Positions 24,301 to 37,275 of a stretch of 64,000 nucleotides of DNA are shown in pieces. The stretch covers positions 186,001-250,000 of the forward strand of contig CAJQUW010001406.1 of the NCBI GenBank assembly GCA_907163375.1. The letters are read 5' to 3'. Positions within the stretch are counted from its first letter, which is position 1. Each line of letters starts with the position of its first letter. The notes beneath the pieces are model-generated. The model saw only the letters and a program-made list of their open reading frames with translations, had not been told where the DNA came from and did not search any database. The position numbers were made by a program, and so were the translations under genes. The stretch is from Prostheceraeus crozeri. Its lineage: Eukaryota; Platyhelminthes; Polycladida; Euryleptidae.

Positions 24301-26504
24301 CATCCAGACCATATACTGTAGGTAAGGAGTTGCCTTTCGTCTCCTTAAGATATTCTTCGCTAATTTAAAGATACAAAATTTGTTAAATTACACATGAAAG
24401 AAACAAATGCAATGTAAGCACATAAAATGTCAGATGATAATCACAAACAACTGACTTGTTCAAAATGCACAAAATTAAAGTTCCGCAATAATGAACTCAG
24501 TCAAAACAAAAATTGGCAAATAACGGATGGAAATAAAAAAACGAATACGGTAACAGGCAACCATGTTATCAACTTGCATCCTGTCCTCTTATAATTGTTT
24601 ATATAAAGTTGTTTTGCTATTCCGTGGTCCCCCTTGCAACACATACTGAAAGCAGTAGGGAAAAGGTTGTCTATACCACAATACGTGATGAGTGAAGAAA
24701 ATGAGTCAAAGTCATGGTGGGCCACTGGTACTAGCCATCCGTTGGAAATATGTCTTCATCACTCCAAAAATAATTGTGGCTACTAAATCTGTATTGCTTA
24801 TTGAACATTCGATTATCTTTATCTTCTGCAGTGATTGCCTGATGAAAAGAAATGATATCAGGCCGTGATTAGCCTATGAAAAAAATTGAGGATTATTTGT
24901 GAAAAATTTGAGGAATGGAAACGGAGCCTAGTATGATAATTGCAAGAAAAACTACAAATTTTAGCACGAATTTTGGGCCAAGCTTCAAATCATGGAAGTC
25001 ACAACGAAGAAGGTAACCCAAGGGTTGACCACACCACACCACACCCACTTTTTGAAGTTGTGTATATTGCAAAGGAATACTGACTTGGTCATAATCACTT
25101 CCCGCGTTGTTACGAAATCAATTTGTTGCCTCAAGTATTATCTGCTTAGAATGTGTCGAACAGAGGATGTCAGATCAAGCTGCTGATATCGCTCTGCTTC
25201 ACGCTATCGTCTCCAATTCAATGATGCTTGTCAGATTTGTATACTGTAATTTTTTGAATGTAGGATATATCCTCAACTACATGCATCTGGGGATTTGTAA
25301 CGATTAATTTTTTACGGACTTCAGACAAATTTGGGAGGAGAGTAACCCATAAATATAGAAAGCTTAAAATCGTTGACAGAATGCTTGTGACTTAAAAAAA
25401 GTCAGTAATTTATTATGAAGGATACACCACATTACACACTAATTGACACATTACGCCACCCAGGTTGAAAATCTACCAAGCCAGTACTATGTGGTTCAAT
25501 GTCTTAATTAATCTAAGTTCACATACAACGATAAGTAATGTGTGCACTAATTTCACACCAACCTATGTTCATCAAATTATGAAAACGATCTATACGTGAA
25601 TAATTCATCCAGGATAGATGTTGGTCGGCAGACCCAGGAAAATGTAGCTGCAAAAACACTCATGAGATAGCAGAGCTTCATACGCTTCCAACCCCCGCAC
25701 GCTAGTGACCAGGAGGCAGATAGATACTAAATTTAGGGAACATCCGCTTTACCCCGTCGGATGTGTTCATGTTCAGCGGAAATAAAATGGAAGAGAGTGA
25801 GTGAAACAAACGCTTCAGTTGATAAGAGCATTGAAATCCAAGTGGGCTGGGCTACCTATCATATAATGGATATGGAAGATCGATATCCTTAAGTTCTTTA
25901 AGAAGTACAGGCATGCATTTAGCAGCCATATAGTCGCAGAAACATATAAAGAAGGTTGTGACAAAGGTCAAGATAATTAATGAAAATAATTGAATGTGCA
26001 TTTTATTGTTGGAATTCTAAGCAATATTATGAAGTTAGAAGTAAAAAATTGCAGTGTTCAAATATACAATTTCTGTAGGTTGATCGCAGTGTTTCATTCA
26101 TCAAATACGTGAAAGCATTTAATGAGTGAGTTCGACAGACAATAACTTCGGACAACTTCTCTGCTTAGCAAAATAAGTCCAGACGAACCGGAACATCTGC
26201 AGCCCTGTAGCTTGCAGAAATGAAAGCGACATTCAACGGAACAAAGTGCGTCAAGGTAACAAAATTAAAAAAAAACAAGCTAACGACTGGTTAATTTTTG
26301 ATGTGCTAAATATGACATGGCTAAAAGAAAATCATTATATCCTAAAAAGTCTGGAAATTTAAAAATACTTACTAGAAAGACAAGCAGCGGTTCTCCTCTC
26401 CTCTTGTGGAATGAATTGGTGAGTAGGTCTCTCTTTTCAAAATTATGTTTATCACTTATATATTGAAAATATTCTATTTAACAGTCTACCCATTCAGATG
26501 ATAA
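24301..26504. other. No gene seen
   Basis: AT-rich, with scattered short open frames (for example 24,992-25,307) lacking recognisable domains. Confidence 0.5.
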
Positions 26505-27231
26505 TAGTCCGGCAGCCTTCACGAGCTTCTCCAGGGAACGAGGCCGAAAGTGAGACTTTCACAGAATGATGTACACCCTATGCCTACTACGAATCGGTAC
26601 GTCTGCCGAGTTCTAGTGAGTTCCTCTTCTTGTAAGACAGGATCAAGGAAAAACACATGTAAATCCAATTGGACGCAGATTGCAGTTGTTGGCTAAAATG
26701 AAATTTTGCATGTTTTATCTGATCAAACGAAAAGCACTAAGCCCAGAGTCATAATTTTTGACATGGAATGTCTTGAGGTCATTTCCTATGATGTGCATGT
26801 GCTTTGATCATGCATCTAATCGGCAATGTATGTGAGAATGTGCTTGAATGTGGATTAAGGAGCTTAAAATGTTTGTGTTTGCCGACATTATGAGGCTCGC
26901 CAAATCTAAATGTGTTCAGCTTTATAGACAGAGGTGCATGAAAATGAAAGGAAATGACCTGAAGACATTCCATGTCAAAAATTATGACTCTGGGCTTAGT
27001 ACTTTTCGCTTAATCAGAGAAAACATGCAAAATTTCATGTTAGACAACAACTGCAATCTGCGTCCCATTGGATTTACATGGGTTTTTCTTTGATCCTGTC
27101 TGACAAGAAGAGGAACTCAGTAGAACTCGGCAGACGTGCCGATTCGCAGTAGGCAATAGAGTGTACATCATTCTGTGAAAGTCTCACTTCGGCCTCGTTC
27201 CCTGCAGAAACTCGCTCTGGCTGCCGGACTA
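26505..27231. mobile_element. Foldback/MITE element, 285-bp arms
   Basis: Arms at 26,505-26,795 and 26,955-27,231 are reverse complements. The outer ends are tagtccggcagcc and ggctgccggacta; the inner blocks include atgacctgaagacattcc and its complement. The loop is about 160 bp. TA occurs at both outer edges, compatible with a Tc1/mariner-type duplication around GTCCGG...CCGGAC. The outer 70 bp recur singly and in tandem at 55,316-56,078. Open frames inside are by-products of the palindrome. Confidence 0.85.
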
Positions 27232-28759
27232 TAAAAGGACAGGTCTGTTTCCAATCAAAATATCAGATCTAGATAGCACAGCGGGATTACGCTATCTAAA
27301 ATCTACCAGGTGTGTGAGAGAAAAATTATTAAGTTGTAAATCATGAGAGAAGAAAAAGAAAAGTAATAAATCATGAGTGATTCATGATTAGCAGCATGGA
27401 TGTAGGGTACATGTTACAGGATTCTATCTTAGCTTCTTGTTTGGAAGTTTACATATCATCGCCATTCGCCAAAAAACAATACATTATCCGACATTTAGTC
27501 TGTAGTGTGTCGTATTTGAGGAATTTTTGAGGATTTGAGGAGTAATAAACAAATTTGAGAAATCTGAGGAATTTCAGGAGTAATCACAGGCCTGTGATAT
27601 CACTATGAAGTCCTAATTTGCCTTTCAGTTTGATCTTGCAATTTCACTCAGAAAAGCAACTGTTGCAGCTGGACCAGTTCAATGAGCTCGGAGATTGAGC
27701 GACATCACTTGCACCCTCTCCAATAATAGGCACATGATTTTCCACTTCGAGCTTTCTGCCGTGTCCATGGACATCGAGAAGACTACAAGTCTTTCCAAAT
27801 TTTGAAATTAGACGTGTAACACTTAGACAGTGACACTCCAAATGGATCCCTTTATCCTACATGCACATAAAGTTTGGTCCTTCATTTGCATAAAGCAGTT
27901 CAACAATTTCTAAGCGAGTTGATGAGTTTTTCCTGATTCTTCATTCAATGATAACTTGCAATTCACCGTCCATGAAGATTTTGATAGTATCTTTGATGAC
28001 AGATGAAATGTATCTTTGTGCTGAATGCTCAGAACCCCTGTCAAAACTTGTCTGGTGCGCTATTTGATAGCTGACCAATCACAGAAGCCGTGTAATTCGT
28101 GGCACGCATGACGCAACATTGGATTCATTAGATATTCTTTTGACACTTTAATTATAAGCTCATACATATTACAGACCAATTGATACAAATGGAGAGAGAT
28201 ATCACTGTCCGCACATGAACGAATTTTTGAATTGTTTCTTTAAATACTATAACCTCATGATAATTCTTTCCGTTTCTCGGCATATCATTTTTGAACGCAA
28301 AGTTTCGTTCTCAGGACAAAATCAAAATCTGCGCTAATTTGGGAAACCCTGCATTTCGGTCACCGACGTCGCATCTCAATATAAACTGATTTTACAGGAC
28401 ACTTCATTTTCTTTTACTAAGCCGAACATTTTTGAAAAAAAACTTCTTGAAATGAGGCCTACTGCAATATGAAAGGCAGGCATTACTGTAGTTATACACT
28501 ATTAGATATGAATGTTGTGTTAATGTTTGTTGCATATTTTAAAGTATATCAAAACGTATACCAGGCCGCAAGTTCTTCTTGGAACTTTCTAACAACAGTG
28601 ATTGGAAGAATCTACTTTTCGCTTGTCAGTCAGTTTTTCGAAAGCGACACGCATAAATTCATTTATTCAACGGAAAGTCGGCATTCTCTGCTTCCTTATC
28701 TCAATTTTCATTTCACGTGCGAACAAGCAAAAATATTGTTAAAACTGGGGCTCTAGAAA
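27232..28759. other. No gene seen
   Basis: No supported host gene. The plus-strand open frame at 28,469-28,756 (95 codons) has no recognised domain and lies immediately before the LINE. Confidence 0.4.
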
Positions 28760-29491
28760 GTGAGGCAAGGTGCGCCTCTTTTCACTAATTTGGCGATTTT
28801 TATAAAGCTGTCGGTCTACAAGTGGTCGCTGGACAGGGATAAAAATTCAAAATATTTCGTCTGAACTCGGTCGTTGATGGGGAGTCAATGCATTGGAAAG
28901 TTTTCCGGAATATGGGAAAGCGATGGCTGTAGAGGATTGGTCGCTGTAATGGGATGGTCTTCAACGGGAGGACCACTGCATATTCCAGCCGTCTGATCGT
29001 CGCATGTGGTTGTGTCTCGGTTCGTGGCTGTCGATTGGATCAGTTTTTCGCTCTAAGTTGGTTTGATATTGCTTATTTTGCTTAAATTTGGTATCAATCG
29101 CTTTTATTGTGATCTGGTGGAAATTTGAGATTGGGTTTTCAAAATGAGGAATGCTCAATTTGGTGGATAATTACGTGGATTGAATACGTGGAAGTGATTG
29201 GTCAGCCATTCAATCAGCGCATTCTATCTATCTGTAGAATATTCATCGCTTCGTATCGCATTGAATTGTGTGTATTGTGCAGTGCTTCCTGGTCTCTATC
29301 GATCACATCAAGGTTGCTTGTGGCTAAAACGCTGTAGCGGCTGGTACTGTCAGCTGATAAATCATATGTTATCAGCAATCCAGTGAAGACACTCTCGACG
29401 AAAATTCGTGAATTATTGATTTTTTGGTCACGTGATGATTGACGTCGAAAGGTGTGTCACATTACCCTTGACTGCCTGAAACCGCGTCGAA

Positions 29492-30250
29492 ATGTCTGAA
29501 AGCAAGAATAAAAGTTCTTATTCATTTGCGGACGTTCGCAGAATGTCTGCAACGCAGCTCGGCAAGTTGACAAAAGATCAACTGAATGCTGCATTAAAGG
29601 ATGCGATTGATCAGTATGATCACACTGAATCAAGTACACGTACAAACTCACCTTCTCAAACAACTGCTGTCATGTCTGCTGAGATGCTTTCCTCGACTCT
29701 TGACAAATATATTCAGCCTTTGACTGTTCAGCTATCATACATTATGGAAAGCAACAGACAATTGCAGCTGAAGTATGATGAACTGAAAATTAACTTTGAA
29801 TCCATTTCAGCTTGCATTTCAGCTCCTCCTGCAAGCCCTGCCATTGATGATGTAGTGCAGGAAGTAGAGCAGAGAATAAATAAACGAAATAACATCATCA
29901 TTTCAGGCATTGAGAAGAAACAAGAAGGTTCACTTGAAGTGAGAAAAATGAACGACAAAGCGCAGGTTGAAAGTTTGTTGTCGAACTTAGATGAGAACAT
30001 TTATGACTATTGCGATGATACAGACTACACCGTTCAACGTATAGGAAAACTGAAAGACTCGGGCTCCCGTCTCTTGAAGGTGTCCTTCACCAGCTTCAAC
30101 ATCAAACAATCGGTGATGCAAAAGGCCAGGCTTCTGCGAAATTTACCCCAATATGAGAACGTCTACATAAATAATGACCTTACGAAATTACAGCATCATG
30201 AACGGAAACTTTTGAGAGAAGAACTGAAAGAACGCAGGAAAAAACTGTGA
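29492..30250 (+). CDS. LINE ORF1 protein (intact)
   Basis: A 252-residue ORF1-type protein, probably an RNA-binding chaperone that forms the retrotransposition RNP. The N-terminal third is Ser/Thr-rich. Residues about 80-150 are predicted coiled coil (regular hydrophobic and charged spacing). The block RNNIIISGI near residue 132 is followed by RIGKLKDSGSRLLKVSF and VYINNDLTKLQ, then a basic C-terminus (LREELKERRKKL). This order (coiled coil, 'NiiisGi', 'vyiN.Dlt..q...R') is characteristic of ORF1 from CR1/Jockey-group LINEs in invertebrates. No zinc knuckles are seen. The start is the first Met after an in-frame stop, and the frame is open throughout. ORF2 begins about 120 bp downstream. Confidence 0.85.
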   Translation: MSESKNKSSYSFADVRRMSATQLGKLTKDQLNAALKDAIDQYDHTESSTRTNSPSQTTAVMSAEMLSSTLDKYIQPLTVQLSYIMESNRQLQLKYDELKINFESISACISAPPASPAIDDVVQEVEQRINKRNNIIISGIEKKQEGSLEVRKMNDKAQVESLLSNLDENIYDYCDDTDYTVQRIGKLKDSGSRLLKVSFTSFNIKQSVMQKARLLRNLPQYENVYINNDLTKLQHHERKLLREELKERRKKL

Positions 30251-30373
30251 AGACGTCGTTATCTATAAAGGAAGTGTTGTGTTGAAGAAGAATATCTCGC
30301 ATTTTCGGTAGATGTTTTACCAAGTAGAGACATACGCGCATATCCGACGATTTATTTATCAAATATACAATCA

Positions 30374-32944
30374 ATGTGTTCGAAGTTCGATGAAATTTGT
30401 GCTTTTACTTCTGTTGAGAAGCCTCACATAATTGCTCTGACAGAGTCTTGGCTTACCAACCGTGTTAATGACCCCCAAATCACCATACCATCTTATTCAA
30501 ATCCCTTCCGTTGTGATCGAAATGATGGACGTCGAGGAGGTGGAGTCTGCATATATGTCAGACAAGATGTCACAGTTTTGAAATAATTTCAACTTTGCCT
30601 CGTCCACCAGCTATTGAATGCATTTGGCTGATGCTGCCGAAGACCAAGGTAGTATTGCTGGTTGTGTATATTCCTCCTAATCAAACGGTTAACATGTGGC
30701 AGATTATTCAAGATTATTTGTACGCAAATATTGTGCGAATTTCACAAGATTATCCTGGTAGCAGATTCATTGTCGCAGGTGATCTAAACCGATTTCCCGA
30801 TAACTTCCTTGAAACTCATTTCGGCCTTCTGAATGTCGTCAACGAGCCTACAAGAGGAGATGCAATTCTTGATAAATGTTTCATGCACCGCACTTATTGG
30901 ATCACTACAAAAGACCAGAAATTGTGCCCAACTTTGGAAATGGTGATCACAAGAATGTATACATCAAGGCAATTGATGCTGCCGCTTGGAATGCCGAGTG
31001 TAAGAGACTGCTAGACCTCAGACACCATAGTGTATCTACTTTTCGAAGTAATATTTCTGCTATTAATTGGCAGAACTTCTATCGGCAAAGTTCAAGCGTC
31101 CAAGAAAAATGTGACTTTTTTTATTCAATTATAAAAGGAGCAATGAGCGATATTCCTGTCACTTATGTTAAATTATCCCCAAATGATAAACCTTGGATGA
31201 CTCCATTGATTAAGCACTTGGTGAATTTGCGATATGAGGCATACCGATTAAGAAACTTTGTACTTTACTACCATTATAAAGAAAAAGTAAAGATTGAGAT
31301 CGAAAATGCCAAATCAAAGTGGTGCAACAAGATCAAAAACATGACAGGGAATGTTTGGAACGTTGTTAAGGCTCACAATTCAAAAAGAAACGAATCTAAT
31401 TTACGAAATCTTGTTTCATCTTTTCCTACTGAATTTCTTGCTGCAGAAAAGATCAATGCCAGTCTATCCAGCCATTTTTCCCTGCCTCTGAATGTGGAGG
31501 AAAAAGAAGTCAACCAAGTTTCACCGATTGATGCACCATGGAATATAGAAATTGATGTTCAAATGGTTAAAAGGCAATTGGACTCAATCAATTGTAGGAA
31601 AGCCTTTGGAAGCGACGACATACCTTCCAAGCTTTTGGTAGCTGCAAGCGACTTACTATCGGGTCCTTTGAGTCATTTATATAATTTGTCTATTCAGGAT
31701 TGCCAAGTTCCCAAGCAATGGAAGATCGCAAAAGTGTTGCCCATTCTAAAATGTAGAGCTCCCTCACTGAATGATCTTCGACCAATCTCACTTTTGCCCA
31801 TTATGTCAAAAATCTTGGAACGTCTTGTGGTCAATTCAGTGTTGGACGACCTTATTGACCTATATGGCCCGCTCCAATATGGCTTTCGTCCCAATTCATC
31901 CACTTGTCTGGCCAACATCAGAATTCATGATTATGCAACTGAATCCCTAGAAAAAACCAGTGTTGAAGGAGTGGTGATAATTTCGTTTGATTTTCCCATG
32001 CTTTTGATGCCATCTCTCATCGGAAAATTATCGAATCTCTGAGGAAAAGTGACAAGCTCCCAGTAAAATTTGTCAAATGGGTTGAAGACTATTTGCAAGA
32101 TCGCGAACAATACACGTGTTTGAATGATACATGTAGTTCCTCAAGTAACGTACTGTCTGGTGTACCTCAAGGTAGTATTTTGGGGCCATACTTGTTTGGA
32201 ATTTTTATTGGCTCCCTTGGTCCGATTCATGCTAAAACGTGCATGGTCAAATATGCCGATGATCTGGTTTTGGTAATACCGTATGAACGAACTTCATCTG
32301 ATCCTGATTGTATAATACATGAAGAAATCGAGAATGTGAAGAAGTGGTCCAAGGAGCAAAATTTGAAGCTTAACACCAATAAATCTAAGTTCATGTACAT
32401 TAGAAAATCGAGCGGAACAGGATCCCCAACAATGGAATTGACCCAATGCCAGAGCATGAAGATTCTTGGTCTAACCTACAGCAGCTCGTTGAAATGGTCT
32501 ACCCACATCAATACGGTATGCAAGAAGGCAAGTCAGCGCATTTACTTACTTAGAAGTCTGCGAAAATATTTATCAAAGAGAGAACTCGTGATGGTCTACA
32601 ACAACTTTATTAGATCAATTCTTGAGTACAATGCACCAGTATTCGTTGGACTGAATAAAGAAGATGCACTGGCTCTTGAAAGATTACAAAGACGTTGTCA
32701 CCGTGTCATCTGTGGAGCTGATTGCGGTTGCTTCTTGTTTGAGCCTCTCAGTGTTCGACGAACAAATAGCGCTTTGAAACTTTTTGTGAAGACTCAACAA
32801 ACGGATAACCTACTACATGAGTGTTTCCCGGCATTTCTTCAAAACCATTCTACAAAATTGTTGATGCCAATTTTGCGAACAGACCGACGATCAATGTCTT
32901 TCTTCCCCTTCTGCATTAAAGAATACAACCAAAGGTATGAGTAA
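30374..32944 (+). CDS. LINE ORF2: endonuclease and reverse transcriptase (frameshifted)
   Basis: Polyprotein for target-primed reverse transcription. The apurinic-type endonuclease is represented by HIIALTESWL, GGGVCIYVRQD and VAGDLNRFPDN. Reverse transcriptase follows: PWMTPLIKHLVNLRYEAYR linker, [52 protein letters not shown], the catalytic YADDLV (about 32,255) and LNTNKSKFM. The C-terminal tail contains ILGLTYSSSLKWSTH and ALERLQRRCHRVICG. The reading frame changes near 30,585, between about 30,880 and 30,990, and near 32,000 (FDF...HAFD region), so no single protein is made; at least three breaks. All catalytic motifs survive, so the copy is fairly recent. Assembly indels could account for some breaks. 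Confidence 0.85.
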
Positions 32945-33109
32945 AGAACTGACTAACTTGTGTCCATCAAGACCAACCTGACATGCATGTGTATCTTAAT
33001 TTTTGATTATGCCTTCCTTTTATTTGTAATGATGATTTGTAATAATGATGATCTGTAATGATGTATACAGATATTATTATTATATTGTTAAGGATAGAAG
33101 ATGTCATTC

Positions 33110-33540
33110 AACTGGATATTCCTACCCGATGAAAATCCCGCAGGTACTTATTTCTCCTAGCATTTCCCGCATTGCGGAATACACTGGCGACCACGAAGGC
33201 CAACCAAAGCTTCTTCATCATCAGAAATCTGAAACGGTCTGGTTGTAACCCTTCAATTATATGTCAGGTTTACAATTTCCTTATCCTAACCATTATGCTC
33301 TACTCTTATCCTGCTATCTGCAATGCTCCTTTCTATCTACAAGAGCAATGTTACAAAGTAGAGAGAAGAGTCATGCGCATTATTCACGGCACTTTGATGT
33401 GTTCTCTACAAACAGAAGCCGATCGACGGTGTCAATCCCTTGGGAATGTAATCATCTTGTCGTCTGAAGCTCATGCTTCTTTGGGTTCTACCTTGTCGGA
33501 CAGTTTTATTGTCGGCGGTTTGTGACCGTGCTCCGGCTAA
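33110..33540 (+). mobile_element. LINE 3' fragment
   Basis: Translation includes FIIRNLKRSGCNPSII, then YSYPAICNAPFYL and VERRVMRIIHG. This corresponds to the C-terminal RT tail also seen at 21,850-22,020 (LYLLINLKR, ERRAIRIIGED). 5'-truncated and damaged, sandwiched between two longer LINEs. Confidence 0.7.
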
Positions 33541-34235
33541 CTAGCAGGCTCTGGAATATTATTTTTATTTTACTGGTCATTGAATATTTATGTTTGATTA
33601 ATTTCTCATTCTTTTTCTCCACGTTTGTTTATTTTAAATGTGTGGTAGGCTTCGGCCGTCCCAATTAACACCACCCCCTGGTTTGCGAGATATGAACAGT
33701 CATCAGATGTTTCATGTTGTTGAATCAGGTTTTTGGGCATGGCACTTATTTGGCTCATTTGTGATCGAACTTCCTTCCACTGCTCTCTTTTGCACTTCCC
33801 CATTTGTTGCAGGTTAAGGTGTGTGACAGATCCAACGTATTCACGGCATACGGGCGTCAGGTAGTTCGAGGGTCCCGAACCCACTGGTAATGCTTTGGGA
33901 GGCAGGCCCGGTCAACTGCTCGAAAAAAGGCGGTACAGTTCCACTGCCACGGACATGCGTGGGTAGCTTTACTGAGGGGTTTAGCCCGTGTAGCTGTATC
34001 CGGTTCCTCTGTGGCCTACCTGACTTGTACCCATTGTTACGGCAAAGGGGTTCTCATTTGGGTTTCTTCAAGCTTTTGCGACATGAACTGTGCCTATAAG
34101 TGTCTTTTTTGCGTATTATTTGTTGCAGCTTTGTTGCTATTATTTACGTTTTTTCTGATGCCTTCCAAAGTTTCTTGTATCACTTTGTTGTACAGTATAA
34201 TTTTCGTTTATTTGATTGATATTCTATGAGAAATT

Positions 34236-37143
34236 ATGAAAATGAGAAAGACACACAAGAAACGTAGTCAAGCCGTCAAGCTCAAAACCCCTCTCAGGAT
34301 CAGCTTCAGCAACGTAAGAGGACTGAGGTCCAATTACGACGACATCAACATCTTCCTGCAAGGTAAGTCACCAGATCTTCTAGCCCTGTCGGAAACCAGG
34401 TTAGATCCCAGTGTGTCATCAAGCGACGTTACTCCTGATGGATACATATTTCACTGGATGGATAAAGCACCTTGTCATGGTCTTGGAGTCTATGCCAAGA
34501 CAAGCCTTCCCTTGAGAAGGCTTCGTAGCTCAGAGGATCCAAGGCATAAGTATCTTGCCTTCATTGCGCCGCTGCAGAAGACCACACTTCTTCTATTTTT
34601 CCTATACCGCTCTCCATCAACTAATGCGGATATTTTCAATGTTCTTTCTGACAAGATCGATTCTCTTCTACAAGAGTATCCCAGCGCTGAAGTTGCCGCT
34701 TTTGGTGACTTCAACGTGCACAATGTTGACTGGCTTGTGCACTCACGCACCACCGATCTCTCCGGTCAGGCATTCGCTTCAGGATTTCGCTGTCTCTCAC
34801 AACCTTAGTCAAATTGTCACTTGTCCTACCAGAGTGCCTGACCGAGCTGGGGATACTGGATATCTCCTTGACCTGTTTCTCACCTCAAATCCAACTTGTT
34901 TTTCACACAAGGTTACTTCTCCCCTCGGCACGTCTGATCACTGTGTTATCACAGTTTCTGGCAAACAAGTTTGCTCCACACCGTCTGCACCCTTCCATAG
35001 AACAGTTTATCAATTCTCCAAAGCAGACTGGTGTGGCTTCCGAACTTTTCTTAGTCAAGTTCAAGCTGAGAATTTGATTCTGAGCGAGAACGTCCACAAG
35101 TCGGCGCAAGAACTGACAGAGTGGCTTCAGATAGGGATGTTGGCCTACATTCCTCACCGTACTTTCCAAATGAAGCCCCACTCACAACCTTGGTTTACAC
35201 CAGAATGTGCAGCTGCAAGTTGCCAGCGTGACCACTTTTTCCATAAGTATAAGCGTGACAGTAGCGCTGGCAATCTTGAATTGTACAAAACCGCACGTAG
35301 ATATTGCAAGGAAACCATACATCAGGCCAAAAGCCGTTACGCTTTGTATGTACGGAAATCCATTGCTACCCAAAAGCTTGGCTCTAAGGACTTCTGGAGG
35401 ATTTACAACAGTGTCACCAATAGGAACAAATCCTCCATCCCAGCACTCCGTCATGCCGAAATCAGTACTTCTATGGCGACAACCTCAGCAGACAAAGCCG
35501 AGCTTCTTTGCAAAGAGTTTGCGAAGAATTCGTCATTAGACGATGGAGGTAGAATGTCCACAATCCACCTCCAATTCCCACGCGCACTGATGAGACAGTT
35601 AGTCCTCCTTCAGTCACAGTCCGAAACGTCAAAAAGATCATCGCCGGTCTCGATTAGCTCGAAGTCTAGTGGACCAGATGGCATCCCGGTTTCGGTCTTC
35701 AAGCATCTCTCACCTGAGCTTTCTCCACTTTTATCTAAAACTGTTCAGTAGATGTGTATCCACCGGTGAGTTTCCCTCTTGTTGGAAAGTAGCTTCCGTG
35801 GTTCCAGTTCCAAAGAAAGGTTCTGACTCATCTCTTCCATCTAGTTACCGTCCTATCAGCCTGCTTCCAATTGCTGGCAAGATTTTTGAAGCAGTGATTA
35901 ACCAACACATTGTTAACTTCCTTGAAACTCAGAACCTTCTATCAGAAGAACAGTATGGCTTCAGGCACTCTCGATCAACTGCAGATCTTCTTTCATATGT
36001 CACTGAACATGTGAGTCGTGTCCTTGACAGACAAGGTGAGACGAGATCAGTTGCCTTGGATATTTCCAAGGCATTCGATAAAGTCTGGCATCAGGGACTC
36101 CTTATGAAGCTCAAGTCCTATGGAGTTGCTAATCAACTCCACAAACTTCTTGCTTCTTTTCTTAGTGACCGGCAGATATCTGTCGTCTTAGATGGCCAAA
36201 AGTCTTCCACCAAGTTTGTCAATGCTGGAGTTCCTCAAGGGTCAATTTTGGGACCCATTTCTTTTTCTGCTGTACATCAACGACCTCCCAGACTGCCTAG
36301 TGAGTAAATTGGTGATGTATGCAGATGACACAACACTCTTCAATTCCAATGAGCGACTCGCTAAGAACACTCAGCAACGTCAGCAGCTATGCAACGTTCT
36401 TAATGAAGACTTACGCAGGGTCTCAGAATGGGGCGCCAATTGGCTTGTTTCCTTCAATCCTTCAAAAACTCAGAGTATTCTGCACTCACGACTTAAAGGA
36501 GATGATGATCATAGCATTAAGATGTCAGATAATAGGATCAGAGAACAAGATTCCATCTCCTTCCTTGGATTGGCGGTTACGAAGGACTTGTCATGGAAAC
36601 CGTACATCCAATCCATTAGCAAGCAGGCAGCTCAACGCATTGGTAGTCTCTATCGTGCCAGCAGCTATCTTCCACCACAGACTGTCTGCTATCTTTACAA
36701 GTCCACTATTCGTCCTCTGATGGAGTATTGTTGTCATCTGTGGGCAGGCGCCCACAAACGCATCTTAACCTCCTTGAACGGGTTGAGAAACGTGTCAAGA
36801 ATCTCATGGGTGAAAAACTTGCTAGCAAGTTGCAGCCGCTCTCCGTCAGACGGGATGTTGCTTCACTCAGTCTCTTTACAGGTACTATTTCGGTAGAAGC
36901 AGTTCTGCAGTAAATGAGTGCGTACCCAAACCTAAGATCTTCTCCAGAAGCACACGCAGAGCTAATGCACTCACATGCTATCATGTGAGCTTAGAACGCG
37001 CACGTACTGTGAGTCGCTCGAAAAGCTTTTTTGTTCGCACGGCACAGCTTTGGAATCAGCTTCCCCAGACCACTTTCCCTGACCAATACAATCTTGATAC
37101 TTTCAAGAGGCGTGCGAACATGTTTCTGATGGGGACAGTTTAA
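34236..37143 (+). CDS. LINE ORF2: endonuclease and reverse transcriptase (frameshifted)
   Basis: The endonuclease motifs are [37 protein letters not shown] and [10 protein letters not shown]. Reverse transcriptase shows [67 protein letters not shown], the catalytic [10 protein letters not shown] (about 36,320) and [16 protein letters not shown]. The tail has [16 protein letters not shown] and [15 protein letters not shown], typical of Jockey/CR1-like LINEs. The frame shifts near 34,770, 35,720, 36,250 and 36,740, so four or more breaks separate otherwise well-preserved blocks. The start used is the first Met before the endonuclease ([12 protein letters not shown], basic). Inactive as it stands. 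Confidence 0.88.
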
Positions 37144-37214
37144 TCAGATTAGAAGATCTGTTTTTTTTAATTTTATTTATTTAAAATAATACAATTTTTA
37201 CTTTTAATTGAGTA

Positions 37215-37254
37215 ACCCCTAGCTTCGTTCATGGCTCATAGCTGTGCTAGGGGT
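37215..37254 (+). other. 3' UTR stem-loop of the second LINE
   Basis: ACCCCTAGC (37,215-37,223) and GCTAGGGGT (37,246-37,254) are perfect complements around a 22-base loop, 70 bp after the ORF2 stop and just before an A-rich tail. In several LINEs a 3' hairpin is what the reverse transcriptase recognises; that role is inferred here. Confidence 0.6.
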
Positions 37255-37275
37255 GAAAATTCAGTAAAAAAAAAT

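Larger units (their letters stand above)
28760..33085 (+). mobile_element. Nearly full-length CR1/Jockey-group LINE
   Basis: A non-LTR retrotransposon with a probable 5' UTR (about 28,760-29,491), ORF1 (29,492-30,250), ORF2 (30,374-32,944) and a short 3' UTR. The 3' UTR ends in imperfect repeats of tgtaatgatgat (about 33,025-33,065), as is usual for CR1/L2-type tails. The exact 5' boundary is inferred. Confidence 0.8.
33600..37275 (+). mobile_element. Second LINE (Jockey/CR1 group)
   Basis: A non-LTR element with a relatively GC-rich probable 5' region (33,640-34,235), a large ORF2 (34,236-37,143) and a 3' UTR ending in a stem-loop and an A-rich tail. No ORF1 is recognised, so it is either 5'-truncated or of a type whose ORF1 is lost. 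It differs in sequence from the LINE at 28.8-33.1 kb. Confidence 0.75.

Noticed and set aside
26779-27093. Open frames on both strands inside the foldback element
   Set aside because: They are mirror images produced by the inverted arms.
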